The position numbers were made by a program, and so were the translations under genes. Of a DNA stretch of 21,446 nucleotides, positions 14,094-21,407 are shown in pieces. Each line of letters opens with the position of its first letter. Positions within the stretch are counted from its first letter, which is position 1. Source of the DNA: Bacillota bacterium (GTDB lineage: Bacteria > Bacillota > Clostridia > Acetivibrionales > DSM-1351); assembly GCA_023398105.1 (NCBI GenBank), contig JAEWST010000047.1, positions 1 to 21,446 of the forward strand, written 5' to 3'. The notes beneath the pieces are model-generated. The model was not told where the DNA came from. It did not search any database and saw only the letters and a program-made list of their open reading frames with translations.

Positions 14094-14197
14094 TATAACG
14101 CCTAGATTCAACGAGGCTGGAGATATTCTCACCGCCTGAAAACCAAAGCGGTACTCGCCACTTATTGAAGTGGGGGACATTTTTTTGCCTCGTTATA
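14094..14197 (+). repeat. R1 repeat, copy D (104 bp, minimal form)
   Basis: It is bounded by TATAACG and CGTTATA. The whole internal block is missing: GCCTAGATTCAA joins directly to CGAGGCTGGAGATATTCTC. CGAGGC (14112-14117) is the exact complement of GCCTCG at the right end (14187-14192). The subterminal hairpin CTC-CCACTT/AAGTGG-GGG is kept with one T-G pair. It lies between the argB terminator and the argD promoter. Confidence 0.82.
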
Positions 14198-14283
14198 TGT
14201 TAATCAAAGTAGATGCTATATATAGTATTGTCAAAGGCTTGAATAGCAACGACTTACTAGCAACATTATTTAAATATTATTTA

Positions 14284-14312
14284 TTGCATTTTTATACACG
14301 ATAATGTATAAT
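14284..14312 (+). promoter_or_regulatory. argD promoter with overlapping ARG box
   Basis: TTGCAT (14284-14289) and TATAAT (14307-14312) are 17 bp apart. TTGCATTTTTATACACG is the ARG-box-like site, matching the argC site at most positions, and both share GTATAATTATAA at the -10. This second operator implies that argD-carAB(-argF) is also under ArgR control. Confidence 0.8.
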
Positions 14313-14338
14313 TATAAATTATATATTATCGTGTTTTT
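14296..14338 (+). terminator. 18-bp palindrome with T-run overlapping the argD promoter
   Basis: ACACGATAATGTATAATT (14296-14313) pairs with 14317-14334 over 18 positions (one G-T pair), with loop ATA and T5 at the end. The argD -10 lies in the left arm. Transcripts from that promoter would start inside the right arm and escape, while RNA arriving from upstream would be terminated. It therefore looks like an insulator built into the promoter. Confidence 0.65.
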
Positions 14339-14342
14339 AACT

Positions 14343-14403
14343 AAATTCAATTACCCTTCGAAGCTTTTGCCTTATAGATGTCTAGCCGATAATAGTTGAA
14401 TTT
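14343..14403 (+). other. long-range pairing in the argD leader
   Basis: AAATTCAA (14343-14350) and TTGAATTT (14396-14403) are perfect complements enclosing about 45 nt, just upstream of the ribosome site AAGGAG. It may shape the argD leader. The function is unknown. Confidence 0.3.
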
Positions 14404-14428
14404 AAGTATTTGAAAAGGAGTGATTTAA

Positions 14429-15631
14429 ATGCTATTAAATGAAATTCAGGATACTGATAAAAAATATTATATGAATACATTTGGCGACAGAATACCGGTA
14501 GCTTTTACTAAAGGTGAAGGAATAAACCTTTGGAGTTCTGACGGAGAGAAATATACAGACTTTTTTGCTGGTATAGCTGTTAATTCCATAGGCTACTCAC
14601 ACCCAACTTTTGTTGAAATGGTTACAAAACAGGTTTCTAGCCTAATACACTGCTCAAACCTTTATTATATTGAGTCACAAGCCCTTTTGGCAAAAGAACT
14701 AGTTGAAAACTCATGTGCAGATAAAATATTCTTTGCCAATAGCGGTGCTGAAGCAAATGAGGGTGCTATTAAGCTAGCTAGAATATACTTTAAAAAACAA
14801 GGAAACCCTGAAAAATTTGAAATTATCACTTTGCAAAAATCATTTCATGGTAGAACTATTACTACTCTTAGTGCAACAGGACAAGAGAAGTATTCAAAAC
14901 CTTTTGAGCCACTAACTCCTGGTTTTAAGAAAGTACCTATTAATGATTTTGCTGCTTTAGAAGCCTCAATTACTGAAAACACCTGTGCTATTATGCTTGA
15001 ACCCATACAAGGAGAAAGCGGTGTATATCCATGTGATTATGAGTATTTACAAAATGTTAAAAAGCTATGCAACGATAAAGAATTACTTCTTATTTTTGAC
15101 GAGGTTCAAACTGGTGTTGGCAGAACTGGTAAGCTTTTCGGATACCAAAATTATGATATAGAGCCTGATATTTTTACTTTGGCAAAAGCACTAGGCGGAG
15201 GAGTTCCTATCGGAGCAGTATGTGCTAAAGATCATGTAGCAGAAGCATTTACACCAGGAGATCACGGTTCTACCTTTGGAGGTAATTCGCTAGCTTGTAC
15301 AGCAGGCTTAGCTGTTATGAAAATAATGAAAGACGAGCATCTTCCCGAAAACGCTGGAAAGCTTGGTAAATATATTAAGTCTCAATTGGAAATTTTAGCT
15401 TCTAGTTCCCTCCCTGTAATATCTGAGGTAAGAGCTGCAGGATTAATGATTGGAATTGAACTGAATAAATCTATCGCTCCTATTGTTAAAGCGAAAATGT
15501 TCAAAAAAAAATACTTAATTGCAAATGTTGGTGAGAGTATTCTAAGAATACTTCCACCACTTATTATTACACAAACAGATGTTGATGAATTTGTTACAAC
15601 ATTAAAATCAGCTATAGCTGAAGCACTTTAG
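14429..15631 (+). CDS. argD: acetylornithine aminotransferase
   Basis: 400 residues, a class III PLP-dependent aminotransferase. It converts N-acetylglutamate semialdehyde and glutamate to N-acetylornithine and 2-oxoglutarate. Seen: NSGAEANEGAIKLAR (the phosphate-binding turn starting at S105), SFHGRT (139-143), FDEVQTGVGRTG with D224 facing the PLP ring nitrogen, and K253 in TLAKALGGG as the Schiff-base lysine. AAGGAG stands eight nt before the ATG. It is the first gene of the second arginine transcript and is followed 12 nt later by carA. It may also serve lysine synthesis as succinyl-DAP aminotransferase, as some ArgD proteins do. Confidence 0.96.
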   Translation: MLLNEIQDTDKKYYMNTFGDRIPVAFTKGEGINLWSSDGEKYTDFFAGIAVNSIGYSHPTFVEMVTKQVSSLIHCSNLYYIESQALLAKELVENSCADKIFFANSGAEANEGAIKLARIYFKKQGNPEKFEIITLQKSFHGRTITTLSATGQEKYSKPFEPLTPGFKKVPINDFAALEASITENTCAIMLEPIQGESGVYPCDYEYLQNVKKLCNDKELLLIFDEVQTGVGRTGKLFGYQNYDIEPDIFTLAKALGGGVPIGAVCAKDHVAEAFTPGDHGSTFGGNSLACTAGLAVMKIMKDEHLPENAGKLGKYIKSQLEILASSSLPVISEVRAAGLMIGIELNKSIAPIVKAKMFKKKYLIANVGESILRILPPLIITQTDVDEFVTTLKSAIAEAL

Positions 15632-15643
15632 GAGGATATAAAT

Positions 15644-16705
15644 ATGAAAGCAGTATTATTACTCGAAGATGGAACATATTTCTCAGGGGAAAGCTTTGGG
15701 AAAAGCGGAGAAACCGCAGGAGAACTTGTGTTTAACACAAGTATGACAGGTTATCAAGAAATAACCACTGACCCATCCTATAATGGTCAGATTGTAGCAA
15801 TGACTTATCCTTTAATTGGAAATTATGGATTTAATGAATTTGATAACGAATCTTATAAGCCTCACATTCAAGGATTTATTGTTAAAGAGCTTTGCTCTAA
15901 TCCAAGCAATTGGAGAAATACCATTGATCCCAATCAGTACTTTATCAAGCACAATATAATTGGAATTAAAAGTATTGATACTAGAGCATTAACTCAGCAC
16001 CTGAGAAATAATGGAAGTATGTATGGAATTATTTCTACAGAATGTGGAAACCTTGATATGCTACGCAAAAATTTAGAAGCCTATAAATCTATTCCAAGAA
16101 ATTTGGTAATGGAGGTTACTACTAAAACTCACATACACGTACAAGGCTCAGGAAAAAAAGTGGTTCTTATAGATTTTGGAGTTAAAAACAATATTATTCG
16201 CTCACTTAAGTATAGAGACTGTGATATTCATATAGTGCCTGCTTACAGCTCCTTTGAAGAAATTATGTCTTATAATCCTGATGGTATTTTGCTGTCAAAC
16301 GGTCCTGGTGATCCTAGAGATTTACCAGAAATAAATAAAACTATACAAAAGCTTTTAAGTTTGAAGCCAATACTTGGAATATGTTTAGGTCATCAATTGC
16401 TTGGGCTTTCATTAGGTCTTAATGTTAAAAAACTAAAATTTGGTCATCATGGAAGCAACCATCCAGTTAAAGATAGTATTTCAGGAAGATGCTACATTAC
16501 ATCTCAGAATCACAACTATGCTATTGACAATACTTTTACAAGTCAAGACGTAGAAATAACACAAATTAATGTTAACGATAATACTGTAGAGGCCTTTAAA
16601 CATAGAACATTACCTATTCTTGGTATTCAGTATCACCCTGAAGCAGCACCAGGTACTATGGACTCTGCGTACATTTTTGATGATTTTGTAAAAATGATGA
16701 AATAA
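15644..16705 (+). CDS. carA: carbamoyl-phosphate synthase small (glutaminase) subunit
   Basis: 353 residues. The N-terminal half (1-150) is the CarA-specific domain (LEDGTYFSGESFG, then NTSMTGYQEITTDPSY). The C-terminal half is a class I glutamine amidotransferase with nucleophile C247 in LGICLGHQLLG and H331/E333 in QYHPEAAPG. It releases ammonia from glutamine and channels it to CarB. AGGAGG stands upstream of the ATG. The presence of a dedicated CarA inside the arg cluster under an ARG box suggests an arginine-responsive enzyme. Whether a second, pyrimidine-specific copy exists cannot be seen here. Confidence 0.97.
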   Translation: MKAVLLLEDGTYFSGESFGKSGETAGELVFNTSMTGYQEITTDPSYNGQIVAMTYPLIGNYGFNEFDNESYKPHIQGFIVKELCSNPSNWRNTIDPNQYFIKHNIIGIKSIDTRALTQHLRNNGSMYGIISTECGNLDMLRKNLEAYKSIPRNLVMEVTTKTHIHVQGSGKKVVLIDFGVKNNIIRSLKYRDCDIHIVPAYSSFEEIMSYNPDGILLSNGPGDPRDLPEINKTIQKLLSLKPILGICLGHQLLGLSLGLNVKKLKFGHHGSNHPVKDSISGRCYITSQNHNYAIDNTFTSQDVEITQINVNDNTVEAFKHRTLPILGIQYHPEAAPGTMDSAYIFDDFVKMMK

Positions 16706-16743
16706 TTTCAAAGGCTTAAACCTTATGAACTGTTAAATTTTAT

Positions 16744-16766
16744 TATTATGCTTTATATGCATAATA
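16744..16766 (+). other. hairpin just upstream of the carB ribosome site
   Basis: TATTATGC and GCATAATA form an 8-bp perfect stem with a 7-nt loop in the 78-nt carA-carB gap, ending 4 nt before GGAGG. It could modulate carB translation. The right part (ATGCATAA) also resembles half of an ARG box, probably by chance. Confidence 0.35.
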
Positions 16767-16783
16767 TTATGGAGGATAGATAT

Positions 16784-19700
16784 ATGCCAAAAAATTCAAG
16801 TATTAAAAAGGTATTAGTAATTGGTTCTGGTCCTATTGTTATAGGTCAAGCTGCCGAATTTGATTATTCAGGAACTCAAGCCTGCAAATCTCTAAGAGAA
16901 GAAGGCATTGAGGTTGTGTTGATAAATAGCAACCCTGCCACAATTATGACAGACACTCAATCCGCTGATAAGGTTTACATAGAACCTATCACACTGGAGT
17001 TTGTGAAAAAGATAATATATAAGGAAAAACCAGACGGAATCCTAGCCTCACTAGGCGGTCAAACAGGTCTCAATATGGCTGTTCAACTTGCTGAAGACGG
17101 AATTCTAGACGAAATGCACATAGAGCTCTTAGGTACTTCCCTATCCTCTATTAAAAAAGCTGAGGATAGAGAACTCTTCAAACAAACAATGGAAGAAATA
17201 AATGAAAAAGTAGCTCCCAGCAAAATAGTTACCACCTTGCAGGACGCTATTGAATTTGCAGAAGAAATTGGTTTTCCTATTATTATAAGACCAGCTTATA
17301 CCCTTGGTGGTTCTGGCGGTGGTATAGCAAATAATATGGACGAATTTAAGTATATATGCGGTAAAGGCCTGAAACTAAGTATGATTAGTCAAGTGCTTTT
17401 GGAGCAGAGTGTAGCAGGTTGGAAAGAAATTGAATACGAAGTAATGCGCGACAAAAACGACAACTGCATTATCATTTGTAATATGGAAAACTTTGACCCC
17501 GTTGGCGTTCATACAGGTGACAGTATAGTTGTAGCTCCATGTCAAACTCTTTCTGATGTCGAAGCTCAAATGCTTAGAACCGCTTCAATTAAGATAATAT
17601 GTGCCTTAGGCATAGAGGGTGGCTGTAATATCCAGTTTGCATTAAATCCTAGCAGTTTTGAATATGTTGTTATTGAAGTAAATCCTAGAGTAAGCCGTTC
17701 CAGTGCTCTTGCATCTAAAGCAACAGGATACCCAATAGCCCGAGTAACTTCTAAAATTGCTATTGGAATGACTTTGGATGAAATAAAAAACTCTGTAACA
17801 AAGACTACAAGTGCATGCTTTGAGCCTGCTATAGATTATGTTGTTACAAAAGTTCCACGCTGGCCATTTGATAAGTTTGCGAACGCAGATAGAAGCTTGG
17901 GTACACAGATGAAAGCAACAGGAGAAGTAATGGCTATCGGACGTACCTTTGAAGAATCTCTGCTAAAAGCAATAGATTCATTAGATATTAAATTCAACTA
18001 TCAGCTTGGATTAAGCTTATTTGATAATATGAGCCGTGAAGAGTTAGTAGAATACGTTCAGCATCCTTGTGACCAACGAATTTTTGCACTTTGCAAAGCT
18101 CTCCAAAAGGGTGTTTCTGCTGGAGAAATCGTAAGAATAACTAAAATTGATGGTTTCTTTATTAGAAAACTCAAGAAAATAGTTAAGCTTGGTGAAGAAA
18201 TTACAACTGCTGGCATAGCATTTTTGGATTATGATTTATATTCAAGAGCTAAAAAAATAGGTTTTGGTGATTCATATATAGCTAATTTAGCTAATGTATC
18301 TGTTGAAGAAATAATTGCAATTAGAAAAAAATACCCAATTAAACCTGTTTATAAAATAGTTGATACCTGTGCAGGTGAGTTTGAATCTTCTACTCCTTAT
18401 TATTATTCTACTTACGAAGAAAAGGAAGACGTTGAGGAAACTCCAGGTGACAAGGTTTTAGTTATAGGCTCAGGTCCAATTAGAATAGGTCAGGGTATTG
18501 AGTTTGATTATTGTAGTGTGCACTCTGTTGAAACTCTCAAGGAGCTTGGTATTGAATCAATTATAATTAACAACAACCCCGAAACTGTCAGCACTGACTT
18601 TGATACAGCAGATAAGCTCTACTTTGAGCCACTTACAAAGGAATGTGTTCTTGATATTATTGATAAAGAAAAGCCTTTGGGTGTCATTGTTCAATTTGGT
18701 GGTCAGACTGCCATTAACATAGCTGAAACCTTACATTCAGAGGGTGTAAATATTCTTGGAACTACCGTAGAAAGTATTGATGTAGCCGAAGACAGAGAAA
18801 AATTCTTACAGCTACTGGAATCTCTTGATATTCCAATACCTGAAGGAAGTACTGCTTTCTCATTTGAACATGCCAAAGAGATAGCAAATAAAATAGGATA
18901 TCCTGTATTAGTTAGACCTTCCTATGTTCTCGGTGGCCGTGCTATGGAAATTGTTTACAATGACAAAGTTCTTGAAGAATATATAACAATGGCTTCTGAA
19001 ATTTCCACAGAACATCCTATACTAATTGATAAATACATTGTTGGAAAAGAAATGGAAGTTGATGGTATATGTGATGGGAATGAAGTTCTTATACCTGGAA
19101 TAATGGAACATATAGAGCGTGCAGGTGTTCACTCTGGTGACAGTATTGCAGTTTATCCTCCTCATAATCTTTCACAGAAGGTCAAGGATACAATTGAGGA
19201 TTACACCATTCGTCTATCAAAAGCACTAAAGGTAGTTGGCTTATTTAATATACAGTTTGTTATGGATAAAAATGAAAAGGTTTATGTTATCGAGGTAAAT
19301 CCTCGTGCCAGCAGAACAGTTCCAATAATGAGTAAAATTACAGGTATCCCAATGGTAAGTGTCGCTACTAAGCTCATTATGGGTAGAACCTTAAAAGAGC
19401 TAAACTATAAGCCTGGTCTTGCAAAAGAAACTGATTTTTATGCTGTAAAAGCTCCAGTCTTCTCATTTGCAAAATTAACTACTGTTGATACCTTCTTAGG
19501 ACCTGAAATGAAATCTACAGGTGAAGTTATGGGTGTTGATAAGGATTATTACAATGCGTTATACAAGGCAATTGCTGCATCAGGAATGTTAATACCATCA
19601 GGGGGAAGTGTACTTCTTTCAGTTGCAGACAGAGATAAAGAAGAATGTGTTGAAATTTCGAAAAAACTTCTTGAGCTTGGCTTTAAGCTATCTGCTACTA

Positions 19701-19996
19701 CTGGAACATATGCTGCACTAAATAATGCTAAGTTGCCTGTTGAATTAATTGAAGAGGATAATGTATTAAACTGCATTAAAGCAGATAAAATAAAACTTGT
19801 TATAAACACCCCTACAAGAGGTAAAATTCCTGAAAGAAAAGGATTTATTCTAAGAAGAACATCAATGGAATACAATATTCCATGTATAACTTCATTAGAT
19901 ACCACAAACGCTGTTTTAAGTATTTTAGAGAGGCTAATTGCTGATAATAAGGCAGATATATATTCTCTTGATGAATACTCTGTATATAAAGGATAA
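16784..19996 (+). CDS. carB: carbamoyl-phosphate synthase large subunit
   Basis: 1070 residues from the chosen start. It makes carbamoyl phosphate from bicarbonate, ammonia and two ATP. It has the duplicated architecture: the first ATP-grasp half opens with KKVLVIGSGPIVIGQAAEFD, and the second opens near residue 556 with DKVLVIGSGPIRIGQGIEFD. LGGQTGLN and FGGQTAIN are the paired nucleotide-site motifs, and EVNPRVSRSSALASKATGYP and EVNPRASRTVPIMSKITGIP the paired metal-site motifs. The last 135 residues are the methylglyoxal-synthase-like allosteric domain (SATTGTYAALNNAK). I chose the ATG at 16784 because GGAGG is eight nt upstream and relatives begin there. An open frame extends 12 codons further up. 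argF follows after an intergenic R2 repeat. Confidence 0.97.
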   Translation: MPKNSSIKKVLVIGSGPIVIGQAAEFDYSGTQACKSLREEGIEVVLINSNPATIMTDTQSADKVYIEPITLEFVKKIIYKEKPDGILASLGGQTGLNMAVQLAEDGILDEMHIELLGTSLSSIKKAEDRELFKQTMEEINEKVAPSKIVTTLQDAIEFAEEIGFPIIIRPAYTLGGSGGGIANNMDEFKYICGKGLKLSMISQVLLEQSVAGWKEIEYEVMRDKNDNCIIICNMENFDPVGVHTGDSIVVAPCQTLSDVEAQMLRTASIKIICALGIEGGCNIQFALNPSSFEYVVIEVNPRVSRSSALASKATGYPIARVTSKIAIGMTLDEIKNSVTKTTSACFEPAIDYVVTKVPRWPFDKFANADRSLGTQMKATGEVMAIGRTFEESLLKAIDSLDIKFNYQLGLSLFDNMSREELVEYVQHPCDQRIFALCKALQKGVSAGEIVRITKIDGFFIRKLKKIVKLGEEITTAGIAFLDYDLYSRAKKIGFGDSYIANLANVSVEEIIAIRKKYPIKPVYKIVDTCAGEFESSTPYYYSTYEEKEDVEETPGDKVLVIGSGPIRIGQGIEFDYCSVHSVETLKELGIESIIINNNPETVSTDFDTADKLYFEPLTKECVLDIIDKEKPLGVIVQFGGQTAINIAETLHSEGVNILGTTVESIDVAEDREKFLQLLESLDIPIPEGSTAFSFEHAKEIANKIGYPVLVRPSYVLGGRAMEIVYNDKVLEEYITMASEISTEHPILIDKYIVGKEMEVDGICDGNEVLIPGIMEHIERAGVHSGDSIAVYPPHNLSQKVKDTIEDYTIRLSKALKVVGLFNIQFVMDKNEKVYVIEVNPRASRTVPIMSKITGIPMVSVATKLIMGRTLKELNYKPGLAKETDFYAVKAPVFSFAKLTTVDTFLGPEMKSTGEVMGVDKDYYNALYKAIAASGMLIPSGGSVLLSVADRDKEECVEISKKLLELGFKLSATTGTYAALNNAKLPVELIEEDNVLNCIKADKIKLVINTPTRGKIPERKGFILRRTSMEYNIPCITSLDTTNAVLSILERLIADNKADIYSLDEYSVYKG

Positions 19997-20017
19997 ACAA
20001 CTCGAACTTCGCACATA

Positions 20018-20160
20018 AAAAGTCTATTGGTGCGGTGGAATTATCAATGCTTTGTTGCCACAATAATTGCTAGAATCAGTAAGTGCTAGGACTAGCATTA
20101 TTCATGCAATTATTTCTAATCCAACTTTTCATTTGATAATGCTACCACACCTTATATTAC
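20018..20160 (+). repeat. R2 repeat family, copy between carB and argF
   Basis: The left part (CAACTCGAACTT, CACATAAAAAGTCTATTGG, then TATCAATGCTTTGTTGCC) aligns with the copies at 3921 and 5461. The central hairpin AATAATTGC/GCAATTATT (20062-20070/20106-20114) contains an inner TGCTA/TAGCA stem. The right part, AACTTTTCATTTGATAATG then CCACACCT, matches 8610-8640. The terminal AAAGTTGAGTT is not preserved. It separates carB from argF by about 213 nt. The hairpin is followed by ATTATTTCT and could partly terminate transcription before argF. Confidence 0.6.
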
Positions 20161-20164
20161 TAGG

Positions 20165-20198
20165 CTTTCACTATTTTTGTGCGTTGGCACAGTGAAAG
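20165..20198 (+). promoter_or_regulatory. hairpin touching the argF ribosome site
   Basis: CTTTCACT (20165-20172) and AGTGAAAG (20191-20198) are perfect 8-bp complements, with an inner GTGC/GCAC stem. The right arm contains most of the GAAAGGA ribosome site of argF, so the fold would hide it. A weak ARG-box-like tract (CTATTTTTGTGCGT) falls in the left arm and loop. Confidence 0.5.
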
Positions 20199-20209
20199 GA
20201 TTGATATTT

Positions 20210-21124
20210 ATGAAACATTTATTAAGTCTAAACGACCTAACTACTGATGAAATTCATGATTTGCTTAAGCTTGCATTAAAGCTTAAGGAACAAAATAAAA
20301 ACGGTACAAAACATCATTTGCTAGAAGGCAAAACTCTTGGAATGATTTTTTCAAAATCCTCAACAAGAACTAGAGTTTCCTTTGAGGTTGGAATGTATCA
20401 GCTTGGAGGTTCTGCCCTATTTCTAAGTTCTGATGACATTCAAATTGGAAGAGGTGAATCAATTTACGACACAGCTAATGTCCTATCAAGATATTTAGAC
20501 GGAATTATGATTAGAACCTTTAAGCAAAGTGATGTAGATGATCTTGCAAAATTCGGAACTATTCCCATAATAAATGGTTTAACTGATGAAATGCACCCAT
20601 GCCAGATTCTAGCCGACCTTCAAGCTGTTTATGAGCATAAGGGTAAACTTGAGGGGCTAAAGCTTGCATATATCGGTGATGGCAATAACATTGCTCACTC
20701 ATTGCTTCACGGCTGTTCTAAAGTAGGAATGAATATTGCAATAGCAGCTCCTAAAGGCTATGAATGCGATAATAAATATGTAGATGAAGCGAAGGCTACT
20801 GCAAAACTGACAGGCTCAGAAATACTCTTAACGCAAGACCCTGTTGAAGCTATTACAAATGCAGATGTTGTATATGCTGACACCTGGATAAGCATGGGTC
20901 AAGAGGACCAAAAAGCGGAAAAGCTCAAGATATTCATGCCATATCAGATTAATAAAGAGTTATTTTCAAAAGCTAATGACAATGCAATTTTCCTTCATTG
21001 CTTGCCTGCATACAGAGGCTATGAGGTTACTGAAGAAGTTATTGACGGCAAACAATCAGTAATTTTTGATGAAGCTGAAAACAGACTACACGCGCAGAAG
21101 GCAGTTTTGGCAACATTATTATAA
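20210..21124 (+). CDS. argF: ornithine carbamoyltransferase
   Basis: 304 residues. It joins ornithine and carbamoyl phosphate to give citrulline. The carbamoyl-phosphate motif STRTR is at 51-55. HPCQ at 129-132 and HCLP at 263-266 are catalytic. DTWISMGQE (224-232) is the ornithine-binding loop. Together these distinguish it from aspartate carbamoyltransferase. I chose the ATG at 20210 (MKHLLSLNDLT), with GAAAGGA about ten nt upstream, over a GTG-type start 11 codons earlier that lies inside the leader hairpin. No strong promoter is seen after carB, so it is probably reached by read-through. It is followed by a terminator. Confidence 0.96.
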   Translation: MKHLLSLNDLTTDEIHDLLKLALKLKEQNKNGTKHHLLEGKTLGMIFSKSSTRTRVSFEVGMYQLGGSALFLSSDDIQIGRGESIYDTANVLSRYLDGIMIRTFKQSDVDDLAKFGTIPIINGLTDEMHPCQILADLQAVYEHKGKLEGLKLAYIGDGNNIAHSLLHGCSKVGMNIAIAAPKGYECDNKYVDEAKATAKLTGSEILLTQDPVEAITNADVVYADTWISMGQEDQKAEKLKIFMPYQINKELFSKANDNAIFLHCLPAYRGYEVTEEVIDGKQSVIFDEAENRLHAQKAVLATLL

Positions 21125-21158
21125 AACCAAAACTAAGGTTAAAATAGACTAAAAAGTA

Positions 21159-21280
21159 TGATTTTATACTGCAATTGACTAAAGCCAATTACGGTTCAAG
21201 TCCTTCGTAACGATAAATTATCGTTTTTTTAGACGATATACTTTGAGCCGTAATAGACTTTTTGAAATGACATAAAATCA
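21159..21280 (+). other. large nested inverted repeat downstream of argF
   Basis: Three nested arms are visible: TGATTTTAT/ATAAAATCA (21159-21167/21272-21280), ATTACGGTTCAAG (21189-21201) with 21241-21254 (about 13 pairs with G-T), and the terminator stem in the centre. The whole could form one long hairpin of about 120 nt. It may be a decayed small mobile element or a structured 3' end. Confidence 0.45.
21209..21230 (+). terminator. intrinsic terminator after argF
   Basis: AACGATA and TATCGTT form a 7-bp stem with loop AAT, followed by a run of seven T overlapping the stem end. It lies 85 nt past the argF stop codon. Confidence 0.8.
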
Positions 21281-21292
21281 ATTAGCAAACCA

Positions 21293-21378
21293 TATAATTT
21301 AATTAGAAGACGGTATCACAAATCTATATTACACCGTGTTCAAGACAGAACAAGCCCGACAAAGCATAATTCGGGCTT
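21293..21378 (+). promoter_or_regulatory. possible attenuated leader of the GNAT gene
   Basis: A TATAAT at 21293-21298 (weak -35, CATAAA) would start RNA near 21305. Hairpin GAAGACGGT/ACCGTGTTC (21306-21314/21333-21341, one mismatch) follows. Then comes a terminator-like AAGCCCGA/TCGGGCTT (21352-21359/21371-21378) with a T-rich tail, ending 29 nt before the ATG. Two successive hairpins with a terminator this close to a start codon resemble an attenuator, but it may simply be a terminator. Confidence 0.4.
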
Positions 21379-21407
21379 ATTTATTTCTTAATATTGAGGG
21401 AAAAGAT

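Noticed and set aside
3081..14197. R1 as an IS200/IS605-derived (TnpB or IscB guide RNA, HEARO-like) element
   Set aside because: The subterminal hairpin is reminiscent of these, but the matching terminal inverted repeats and lack of any transposase or nuclease remnant argue against it. I cannot match it to a known consensus.
21186..21215. tRNA-like T-arm (GGTTCAAGTCC) after argF
   Set aside because: No acceptor, D-arm or anticodon arm can be formed around it; it is part of the nested inverted repeat.
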